From JACRNA01 sp964366335 (GTDB lineage: Bacteria > Patescibacteriota > Microgenomatia > CAZETR01 > Amesbacteraceae): a stretch of DNA of 11,070 nucleotides. Location of the stretch: positions 1 through 11,070 of the forward strand of contig CAYITQ010000021.1 of assembly GCA_964366335.1 (NCBI GenBank). The letters run 5' to 3'. Both the position numbers and the translations under genes were made by a program. Shown in pieces: positions 1 to 5,736 of the stretch (positions are counted from its first letter, which is position 1; each line of letters begins with the position of its first letter). The notes under the pieces were generated by a model, which saw only the letters and a program-made list of their open reading frames with translations, was not told where the DNA came from and did no database searches.

Positions 1-748
1 AAATGGGCCAGACAAAGCTGCCTGTGGCTGAAACTGCTCCGGCATTGGGAGTGGTCTGGGCCCGGTAAACAACATTCTGGACTGTGCCATCAGGCACAAT
101 CAGCTCCTGGCCAACAGCCAGGGAAAAAGTCTCGTCATCGACAAAAGTATTAAACGGATAATCAACAATACCTTGACTGCCGGTCGAGTATTTTTTGGCT
201 ATCGAAAAAATGGTTTCACCCCGGGCCACTTTGTGTAAAACGCCGGAAACCGGCAAAATTTTCAAAATCTTTCCGGGTTTGATGTCATCTACACTGCTCA
301 AATTATTTGCCCAGCGCACCGTATCGGTATCTATACCAAAATCGGTGGCTATTTTGGACACTGTATCTCCCGACTTGACCTCATAATCCTGAACCGAATC
401 ACGGACTTTGGCCGATTCTTGGGTGGAAGTAACATCTGAAGTTACTTCGCGGATCATTTGACTGGGAGTCAGACCAGCCAGCGGATCATTACTGTTACTG
501 GGTAGTGAGGTAGCCAAGACTGGAGCCAGAGCCACGGCCAGAGCCACCAAGGCCGCCATGGACATATGTAAAAATGGTTGGCTGAACCGGCCCCGTTGAC
601 GGTACAAAAGCTTGGCCAAAAGCCCTTTCCCCCACTCAAATACTCTGAAAGCCCGGTAACCGCGCTTAAATAAAAAGTGACCGAAGACTGTCAAAAATTC
701 TTTAAATTCCTGAGCTTCTGCGCGGGCAAGATTTAGCCATTTATTCAT
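1..748 (-). CDS. Membrane-anchored LysM-LysM-M23 family peptidoglycan hydrolase, C-terminus cut off by window edge
   Basis: An open frame runs from ATG at 748 to the left edge (249 codons, no stop). Residues 1-60 are basic and amphipathic. Residues 61-80 are a hydrophobic Ala/Leu/Val helix ending in PVLATS, which is either a type II anchor or a late signal peptide, so the rest should lie outside the membrane. Two LysM modules follow: about 122-166 (starts YEVKSGDTVSKIA, ends KILKILP) and about 170-219 (starts HKVARGETIFSIAKKY, ends GQELIVPDG). The last residues, ATGSFVWP, look like the start of an M23 (LytM) domain, so the missing part probably carries the zinc peptidase. LysM binds glycan and M23 cuts peptide cross-links. 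The gene starts 4 nt after the murE stop with no clear Shine-Dalgarno, so it is probably co-translated as the last visible gene of the operon. The LysM calls are firm; the peptidase is inferred from the final residues and family habit. Confidence 0.85.
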   Translation of the reverse strand, partial: MNKWLNLARAEAQEFKEFLTVFGHFLFKRGYRAFRVFEWGKGLLAKLLYRQRGRFSQPFLHMSMAALVALAVALAPVLATSLPSNSNDPLAGLTPSQMIREVTSDVTSTQESAKVRDSVQDYEVKSGDTVSKIATDFGIDTDTVRWANNLSSVDDIKPGKILKILPVSGVLHKVARGETIFSIAKKYSTGSQGIVDYPFNTFVDDETFSLAVGQELIVPDGTVQNVVYRAQTTPNAGAVSATGSFVWPI

Positions 749-752
749 TTAA

Positions 753-1937
753 TCATTTTAACATTTTGATGGCCTTCTCCACAGCCTCCCGGTCGCTCCA
801 GGGAAATTCCGTCTTGCCAAAACACATTGATTTCTCGTGACCTTTGCCTGTGACTATTACAATATCGCCTTTTTTGGCCAATTTAACTGCTTTGTTTATA
901 GCTTGCTGGCGGTCATCCACGCGAATGCTCATTGCGCATTGCTCATTACTCAGGGAACCAATAATACCTTTATAAATATCATCCAACTTTTCCGTTCTCG
1001 GATCCTCGGCCGTAATAATAATCTTGTCCGCATATTTGACAGCAATCTGTCCCATCAACGGTCTTTTGGATTTATCTCTTAGTCCCGCACAGCCAAACAC
1101 TAAAATTAATTTCGAATTTCGAAATTCGAATTTCGAATTTTTTAGTGTGGACAAAACTTGTTCAAGTGCGTTAGGAGTATGAGCAAAATCAACGATGGCA
1201 CGGAAGTTTTGACCTAGTTTGATCTCCTCCATCCTACCGGGTATCCCGGTAAAGTTATTTATCACTTCTAGCTCCTTAATGCTAACTCCTAGCTCCTTTA
1301 CAACAGCCGCTGCAGCGGCTATGTTATACCGGTTGTAATCCCCTGCCAGTGCCAAACTACGCCTACTATCGGACCATTTAGTGAAGGGCACGATTTTTGT
1401 CAGTCGATTTACTCGACTGCTAAGTCCCGCAGTTGCGGGATCATCCTGGTTAAGCACTGCTACACGGGCACCTCGCAATATTTTGGCCTTGGCAGCTATA
1501 TAATTGGCCATAGTTTTATGATAATCGAGGTGTTCATGAGTAATATTTGTAATCACCGCTATTTTTATGTTACAACCCAAGACTCGATGCTGGTCTAAGC
1601 CATGCGAAGTAGTTTCTAAAATCAAATGAGTCATGCCCGCATCGACAACTCTTTTTATAAACGGCTGGAGAAACCTGGCATCAGGAGTAGTGACGTGGAA
1701 ACCAGTGTCTATCTCTTCCCCTCCGATATATCCTGCCACCGTCGAAAGCATAGCCACTTTTAATCCGGCTTTTTTGAGAATCTCATAAATCAAATGACAG
1801 GTGGTTGTCTTGCCATCGGTTCCTGTCACTCCAATTACGATTAACTTCCTGGCCGGGTATCCATTTTTCACTACCTCCCACACTGACTCCAAATAATGTT
1901 GGTTATTCCGCCACCATCGGTGAAAAATATCAGGCAT
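753..1937 (-). CDS. murE: MurE-like Mur ligase lacking the N-terminal UDP-binding domain
   Basis: This 394-residue Mur ligase resembles UDP-MurNAc-tripeptide synthetase, which adds the third stem-peptide residue to UDP-MurNAc-L-Ala-D-Glu using ATP in the cytoplasm. Motifs in order: P-loop GTDGKTTT (39-46), TTPD (83-86), ETTSHGLDQHR (108-118), TNITHEHLDYH (130-140), the Lys of the AAKAK region (about 150-152), GRMEE (234-238), VDFAHTPNALEQVL (249-262), FGCAGLRDKSKRPLMG (281-296), EDPRTE (311-316), GKGHE (364-368) and WSDRE (380-384). EDPR stands where diaminopimelate-adding MurE enzymes have DNPR, so meso-DAP is a plausible substrate but unproven. The P-loop normally begins beyond residue 100; here it begins at 39, so domain 1 is missing. 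An in-frame TGA eight codons upstream rules out a simple missed start. The start overlaps the PHP stop by 8 nt. Two stretches (about 265-276 and 331-338) are encoded by repeat-like DNA. Mur ligase is certain; MurE specificity is likely. Confidence 0.88.
   Translation of the reverse strand: MPDIFHRWWRNNQHYLESVWEVVKNGYPARKLIVIGVTGTDGKTTTCHLIYEILKKAGLKVAMLSTVAGYIGGEEIDTGFHVTTPDARFLQPFIKRVVDAGMTHLILETTSHGLDQHRVLGCNIKIAVITNITHEHLDYHKTMANYIAAKAKILRGARVAVLNQDDPATAGLSSRVNRLTKIVPFTKWSDSRRSLALAGDYNRYNIAAAAAVVKELGVSIKELEVINNFTGIPGRMEEIKLGQNFRAIVDFAHTPNALEQVLSTLKNSKFEFRNSKLILVFGCAGLRDKSKRPLMGQIAVKYADKIIITAEDPRTEKLDDIYKGIIGSLSNEQCAMSIRVDDRQQAINKAVKLAKKGDIVIVTGKGHEKSMCFGKTEFPWSDREAVEKAIKMLK
926..947. repeat. 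Short direct repeat inside the MurE-like coding region
   Basis: The octamer TGCTCATT occurs at 926-933 and again at 940-947, separated by GCGCAT. Read on the minus strand it encodes NEQCAMSI (about residues 331-338), in a surface region of the C-terminal domain where E. coli MurE has unrelated sequence of similar length. It looks like a small repeat absorbed in frame. Confidence 0.5.
1111..1137. repeat. Palindromic TTCGAA-rich repeat inside the MurE-like coding region
   Basis: Positions 1111-1130 form a perfect 20-bp palindrome (TTCGAATTTC then GAAATTCGAA). A second overlapping palindrome lies at 1121-1134, and TTCGAATTTCGAA-like units continue to 1137. On the minus strand it encodes the SKFEFRNSK peptide (about residues 268-276) between the HTPNALEQVL motif and the FGCAG motif. 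That segment is about four residues longer than in E. coli MurE. The reading frame is kept. Confidence 0.7.
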
Positions 1938-2886
1938 GATTATATCTAGACTTATAACTCAAATAGTCTCTCAGACGCCGAGATGATACATACATCCTTC
2001 CGTCTCCTACGCCTAGTTGCCAATGATTTTTTTCAGGATCAAAATCGCTTCCGCCTAGTACCAACAATCCCCTCTTTCGTATCCGAGCCACACTCTGTCT
2101 GTCTAACTCCAAGCGGCTTCCATGCCACCCCATTACTCCATCGGTTCCTAGGTCCGCCAATTTCTCAAAAATCTTCCAAGAAAAACTGCCTTCTGGAGAG
2201 TAAATCACTATTCCACCAGCATCGTGAACCCCCCGAATAATTTCATCCGTGGCCCCTTGAGAGGGAGTTGGAAAACACCCTGGTTTCCCCAGCGCAAATA
2301 ACTCCGACCAAAAAAATTTCGCTAACAATTCTTGTTTATTGGAATATCTAGGCATTTTTCCATAATTTTTCACCGCCTCATTCCAGGAACTTGCATGAGA
2401 GTTAAGGTAACTCTCAATTTTTTCTTTATTACCAGAAGCCCCAATTAGAAGTCTGCACCAGGCGATTGCTTTTTCACTGATCCGTCCGGCCTCCAATTTA
2501 TTTATTGTCTCTATGTCCCTATTGGAGGTACCATCAAATACATAGCCCATTTCTTCCAAAAAAGCCTTTTGTCTACGAGCTATCTCCGCATTTCTTTCTA
2601 CCGCTTCCTCCACACCAAAATATTTCCTAACTACCGGGTGACTAACATCAAAACCCAAAGCTATCAACTCTGCTTTATCTACCCCAATCCTGGCTACCCA
2701 TTCCACGCCTGGCTCAACCCTTATACCCTTATCCCGACCAAAATCCACAAATTCCTGAAGATTAGAAGAAATCTCCAGTCTCCTCACCAGCCCGATACAG
2801 ACCAAGCCATTTGCCGCCGCCACTTCCACCACCGTCCGTCCAGTTTGGTCAGAATAATGAACATGGAAATCAACTGCTTCGCTCAT
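1930..2886 (-). CDS. Divergent PHP-domain protein with incomplete metal site
   Basis: This 318-residue protein begins with VDFHVHYSDQTG (5-16), the first motif of the PHP phosphoesterase fold (H8, H10). Other PHP-like pieces are VEPGVEW (58-63, the usual PG-E segment), GVHDAGGIVIYSPEG (219-233, normally HxxGG..vlaHP), DGVMGWHGSR (249-258) and LVLGGSDFD (275-283, normally GGSDxH). Several standard ligands are absent: the second motif, normally TDHD, reads VRRLE (34-38), the HP histidine is replaced by YSP, and the SDxH histidine is replaced by aspartate. The PHP core is interrupted by a long helical region (about 90-200). Family members hydrolyse phosphate esters or nucleotides; here activity may be altered or lost. 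It overlaps the upstream gene by 17 nt and the murE start by 8 nt, so a wall-related role is inferred from context only. Fold call is moderate; no substrate can be named. Confidence 0.65.
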   Translation of the reverse strand: MSEAVDFHVHYSDQTGRTVVEVAAANGLVCIGLVRRLEISSNLQEFVDFGRDKGIRVEPGVEWVARIGVDKAELIALGFDVSHPVVRKYFGVEEAVERNAEIARRQKAFLEEMGYVFDGTSNRDIETINKLEAGRISEKAIAWCRLLIGASGNKEKIESYLNSHASSWNEAVKNYGKMPRYSNKQELLAKFFWSELFALGKPGCFPTPSQGATDEIIRGVHDAGGIVIYSPEGSFSWKIFEKLADLGTDGVMGWHGSRLELDRQSVARIRKRGLLVLGGSDFDPEKNHWQLGVGDGRMYVSSRRLRDYLSYKSRYNHA

Positions 2887-3643
2887 TGAGAAACTCCAAT
2901 TTTAACATTTCCGCTATATTTAGGTCTTCCAAAGAATTAATACTTGTCCATTCCCTCGCGTCGGGAAGAATAAATTCTTGGGTGAATTCTCCTCTTTCCG
3001 CGGCAATTTTCATAAAGCCGGGCAAAAGATACTCTCCGCTTACTTCGTTCTTGGGAATTTTTTTCAAAATTTCTTTTATCCACTTTGTCTCAAAACATAA
3101 AGCACCGCACAATATGCTATGTCTGTTTATGCCTTTCTCTTGCATTTCCTGTTTTGACACTACTCCCACAATTCTCCCCAGATCATCTTTACGTAGTCCT
3201 CCTAGTGAGGTAGGGACATCAGAAATCACAGTCAATACGGTTGCCTTCGCATGGTTTTCTTGATGATACTTTATAAAATTATCCAAGGTCGCAGGACGAT
3301 ATAAAGCCGAGTCGTCTCCAAATAATACCAAAGTATCTTCCGCCGTCTCAGGCACAACCGATAATCCAACCCCTACAGCGTGAGCAGTTCCTAATAACCT
3401 ATCTTGTTTGACAAACTTTGTTTTTTTATATCCAGCATCTTTTACGCTCTTTCCTGTCAATTTGGCTTTATAGCCGATTACCATTATTATGTTTTTCAGT
3501 CCACATTGTTTGAGAGTATCTAATATCCAAAATATCAACGGCCTCCCGCACAAAGGTCTCAAAATTTTAGGCAGACCCTTGCCCATCCTTGTTCCTCTCC
3601 CGCCCGCCAAAACTATTGCTGGTATTTCTCTGTTACTAAACAT
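2870..3643 (-). CDS. GlmU-type sugar-1-phosphate nucleotidyltransferase, single domain
   Basis: The protein has 257 residues if it starts at ATG 3643. It carries the nucleotidyltransferase signature LAGGRGTRMGKGLPKIL (12-28), QDRLLGTAHAV (80-90), the metal-binding GD (109-110), GEYLLPG (203-209) and WTSINSLEDL (232-241), whose Asn matches the second metal ligand of GlmU. This resembles the uridyltransferase half of GlmU, which makes UDP-GlcNAc from GlcNAc-1-phosphate and UTP. The left-handed beta-helix acetyltransferase half is absent. The GlmU Glu in GRI..IVE is Ser here (163), and the Asn of EINTG is Cys (179). Both normally touch the GlcNAc ring, so the sugar may differ. The frame also opens at 3670, but ATG 3643 overlaps the upstream TAG by 8 nt (ATGTTTAG), the same overlap seen between PHP and murE, so I prefer it. 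The cytoplasmic role is inferred to be making a nucleotide sugar for wall building. Confidence 0.8.
   Translation of the reverse strand: MFSNREIPAIVLAGGRGTRMGKGLPKILRPLCGRPLIFWILDTLKQCGLKNIIMVIGYKAKLTGKSVKDAGYKKTKFVKQDRLLGTAHAVGVGLSVVPETAEDTLVLFGDDSALYRPATLDNFIKYHQENHAKATVLTVISDVPTSLGGLRKDDLGRIVGVVSKQEMQEKGINRHSILCGALCFETKWIKEILKKIPKNEVSGEYLLPGFMKIAAERGEFTQEFILPDAREWTSINSLEDLNIAEMLKLEFLNERSS
2894..2897 (-). promoter_or_regulatory. Ribosome binding site for the PHP gene
   Basis: GGAG on the minus strand lies 7 nt before the ATG at 2886, inside the end of the nucleotidyltransferase gene. It supports this start and is one of only two clear Shine-Dalgarno sequences noticed in the window. Confidence 0.6.
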
Positions 3644-4253
3644 AATTTGGAATAACAATTTTAGTACCATCTTTTAACTTTTTTAATTGGGAATTAACGC
3701 CTTTGATCTTTATCCACCCATCTTCATCACCTAAATATCTCAGTGCCAAAAAGCGCCAGGTTTTAACAGTGTTTTGATTGTTAATCTGGTAAGTAAATGT
3801 GTCTCTCCACTGTTTAATTGGTTTTCCAAACACCGGCTCAAACACCATTTCTTTAAGCGATGGCTTAGTAATATTCCGCAATTCAAAATGCAAGTGAGGA
3901 ACATCCGGCAAAGTTGCCGCACCGGTGTTCCCGGACAATCCAATCGGATCGCCCGCCCCCACTATTTCACCAAAATTTATTTTAAACCCGCTTAAATGTG
4001 CGTACAAAGCCACAATATTCCCATTTCTGACTCCCACTACATTCCCCATACCTTTATGAAACTCCCTTCTCACCACCACCCCTTCAAACGAACACCTAAC
4101 TTCATTCCCTGCAGGCATATAAAAATCCACTCCGGAATGTTGACCACCAAATTCTGCATATGCCCACGTCGTTTCCGGTCTAATATCCCCAAACCCCTGC
4201 CAGACTTTGAATTTACTATCAACGGGCCGCACCAACACCGGTACCTTTTGCAT
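3636..4253 (-). CDS. M23 (LytM) zinc endopeptidase with C-terminal LysM-like module
   Basis: The protein has 205 residues from ATG 4253. The M23 signature is complete: HSGVD (His 39, Asp 43), YAHLS (His 86) and PHLHFEL (His 120, His 122), giving the zinc ligands and catalytic histidines that cut peptidoglycan stem peptides. Residues about 161-202 (VKTWRFLALRYLGDEDGWIKI onward, ending GTKIVIP) have the spacing of a LysM module, so glycan binding is likely. No signal peptide or membrane helix is visible at the N-terminus (MQKVPVLVRPVDSKF), which is odd for a wall hydrolase. The frame extends to a TTG at 4286, but a TATAAT box lies at 4260-4265, only 6 nt before ATG 4253, so the longer start would span its own promoter. 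It is the first gene of the minus-strand operon, and its TAG overlaps the next start by 8 nt. Confidence 0.87.
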   Translation of the reverse strand: MQKVPVLVRPVDSKFKVWQGFGDIRPETTWAYAEFGGQHSGVDFYMPAGNEVRCSFEGVVVRREFHKGMGNVVGVRNGNIVALYAHLSGFKINFGEIVGAGDPIGLSGNTGAATLPDVPHLHFELRNITKPSLKEMVFEPVFGKPIKQWRDTFTYQINNQNTVKTWRFLALRYLGDEDGWIKIKGVNSQLKKLKDGTKIVIPNYV

Positions 4254-4259
4254 GCCCCA

Positions 4260-4286
4260 ATTATAACCCAGAAGGTGTATAATCAA
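4260..4286 (-). promoter_or_regulatory. Promoter of the minus-strand wall operon
   Basis: The minus strand has TATAAT at 4260-4265 and TTGATT at 4281-4286, with a 15-nt spacer. A start about seven bases downstream would fall on the ATG at 4253, so the transcript would be leaderless. No Shine-Dalgarno is present, which fits. Confidence 0.55.
4278..4283 (+). promoter_or_regulatory. Possible divergent -10 box
   Basis: A plus-strand TATAAT overlaps the presumed -35 of the opposing operon promoter. No convincing -35 was found at 16-18 nt. If active it would start near 4290, just before the ATG at 4295, and the two promoters would compete for the same DNA. Confidence 0.35.
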
Positions 4287-4294
4287 GTAATACT

Positions 4295-4477
4295 ATGTTT
4301 GCCACACCAGAGATGATTTGCCTAAAATGTGTCAAAAGTGGATTACAGCAGGCACCAAAACCCGGCATAAACTCCAAGGAAGTGTTATGCTGGATCCATT
4401 CTATTGTTGCCGGATTGATTATAAAATCAACCTCTAAGCCCCCAGAATCCCAGCCTGATATAATAGACGGGGCATGA
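4295..4477 (+). CDS. Doubtful 60-codon ORF ahead of murA
   Basis: The ORF begins with ATG 11 nt after a TATAAT box and ends in a TGA that overlaps the murA ATG (ATGA). This is the same arrangement as the murA-ddl and hydrolase-MurF junctions. The product is not recognised. It has three Cys and two Pro-rich patches (QAPKPG, SKPPESQP), with no clear domain, signal or membrane segment. There is no Shine-Dalgarno, and murA seems to have its own -10 within this ORF. It may be a chance frame in a regulatory spacer, or a leader peptide coupled to murA. The opposite strand is also open over most of this stretch, which weakens the case. Confidence 0.2.
   Translation: MFATPEMICLKCVKSGLQQAPKPGINSKEVLCWIHSIVAGLIIKSTSKPPESQPDIIDGA
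4456..4464 (+). promoter_or_regulatory. Extended -10 promoter for murA-ddl
   Basis: TGATATAAT is a perfect extended -10 (TGnTATAAT). It ends 9 nt before the murA ATG at 4474, so the expected start leaves a leader of only a few bases. No -35 match was seen, which is usual for extended -10 promoters. No Shine-Dalgarno lies between it and the ATG. Confidence 0.55.
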
Positions 4478-5736
4478 ATATCAAGATTACCGGCGGGACA
4501 CCGCTGTCTGGCACCATTACTCCCTCTGGATCCAAAAACTCGGCCGTGGCTATGATACCGGCTTCAATATTGTTTCAGAAACTTACCTTAAAAAACATTC
4601 CTGATATTACCGATGTTAATAGACTCATCAAGATTTTAGAAAAAATGGGCAGTAAGATTGTGTGGGATAAGCAAACTTGTGTTTTACATGTGGACAATTC
4701 AAATTTGAATTTGGCCAATATTTCCCGCGACGACCTGGGAAATATGCGCGGGACTTCCCTACTTTGGGGACCAATGCTGGCCCGGTTTGGCAAATTTGCT
4801 TTTGCTGATCTTCCCGGAGGCTGTAGCTTGGGAGTGCGGACCCTCGATCCGCATTATCAAGCTTTCCATGATCTGGGAGTCACAATTGACGACAAGAATG
4901 GCATCAAAATGAATGCCTTAAATGCTAAATCCGGAGAGATTTGGCTTTCGGAAATGAGCCCTACCGTCACTGAAAATGTGATTATGTTGGCCACTTCCCT
5001 GCCCGGCACCACCCGGATTTTCGGAGCCGCCTGCGAGCCTCAAGTTCAGGACTTGTGCCAAATGTTAACTCAGGCCGGAATAAAAATTTCCGGAACCGGA
5101 TCCAATATTTTGCAAGTAACCGGAGCAAAACTGCCCCTGGACCATGCACACACTCTGCTTGACGATCATTACGAAATCAGTACTTTTCTGGCCTTGGGAG
5201 CGGCCACTGGCGGCCAAATTACCGTCCGCCACACCTTGCACAAACTGCTGGATCCTATCTGGTATCAATTTGCTCAATTTGGCATCAAATTAAAACATAC
5301 TTCCGGCAGTACCACTGTTTTACCCCATCAATCTGTTAATCAATCACCGTCTATCGTCCGCGCCCAACCTTGGCCATCTCTCCCGGTTGATCTATTGCCT
5401 ATTTTTATTCCTCTGGCTCTCAAAGCCCGGCATAGCCATGTGCTGTTCCACAATTGGATGTACGAAGCCGGATTGTATTGGACTCCGGAATTGACCAAGC
5501 TGGGAGCGGAAATTGTGGTCTGCGATCCCCACCGGGTGATGGTCATGGGTGGCAAAAAACTACATGGGGCCACTTTGGAAGCTCCCTATATCATCCGCGC
5601 GGTAGTTTCCATGGCCATGTGCGCCATGATGGCTCATGGCCAAACCACTATTTTAAACGCCGACACTTTGTACCGTGGCCATCCCAAATTTGCTGAGAAT
5701 CTCAAGAAGTTAGGTGCTAAAATTGAAGAAATATGA
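4474..5736 (+). CDS. murA: UDP-N-acetylglucosamine 1-carboxyvinyltransferase (MurA)
   Basis: The protein has 420 residues, the full family length. It catalyses the committed step of peptidoglycan synthesis, transfer of enolpyruvate from PEP to UDP-GlcNAc in the cytoplasm. Landmarks: GSKNSAV (19-25, catalytic Lys 21 and Asn 22), MRGTSLLWGPMLARFG (91-106), PGGCSLGVRTLDPH (114-127, Cys 117 at the fosfomycin-target position and Arg 122), EMSPTVTENV (160-169), LPVD (303-306, Asp 306 as the likely general base), and Arg 401 in LYRGHP. Deviations: the ENRFMH segment of E. coli MurA (Arg 331) reads HNWMYEAGLYW here, with Trp at the Arg position. The conserved Asp before Arg 371 is not seen next to Arg 375 (PYIIRA), where the segment is two residues longer. 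The Cys predicts fosfomycin sensitivity if the protein works as a normal MurA. Its TGA overlaps the ddl start (ATGA). Confidence 0.87.
   Translation: MNIKITGGTPLSGTITPSGSKNSAVAMIPASILFQKLTLKNIPDITDVNRLIKILEKMGSKIVWDKQTCVLHVDNSNLNLANISRDDLGNMRGTSLLWGPMLARFGKFAFADLPGGCSLGVRTLDPHYQAFHDLGVTIDDKNGIKMNALNAKSGEIWLSEMSPTVTENVIMLATSLPGTTRIFGAACEPQVQDLCQMLTQAGIKISGTGSNILQVTGAKLPLDHAHTLLDDHYEISTFLALGAATGGQITVRHTLHKLLDPIWYQFAQFGIKLKHTSGSTTVLPHQSVNQSPSIVRAQPWPSLPVDLLPIFIPLALKARHSHVLFHNWMYEAGLYWTPELTKLGAEIVVCDPHRVMVMGGKKLHGATLEAPYIIRAVVSMAMCAMMAHGQTTILNADTLYRGHPKFAENLKKLGAKIEEI

Noticed and set aside
1938..1944. A minus-strand TATAAT one base before the MurE-like ATG, possibly an internal promoter.
   Set aside because: Transcription would begin inside the gene with no later start before the P-loop, and the site lies in the coding end of the PHP gene. 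Chance is more likely.
3644..3670. Longer start of the nucleotidyltransferase at 3670.
   Set aside because: It would add nine residues before the fold and overlap the M23 gene by 35 nt. The ATG at 3643 gives the 8-nt overlap seen elsewhere in the operon. Neither has a Shine-Dalgarno, so the choice is a preference.
4295..4480. A tRNA or known riboswitch in the spacer before murA.
   Set aside because: No T-loop (GTTCGAATC-like) sequence, acceptor stem or recognisable aptamer core was found on either strand.
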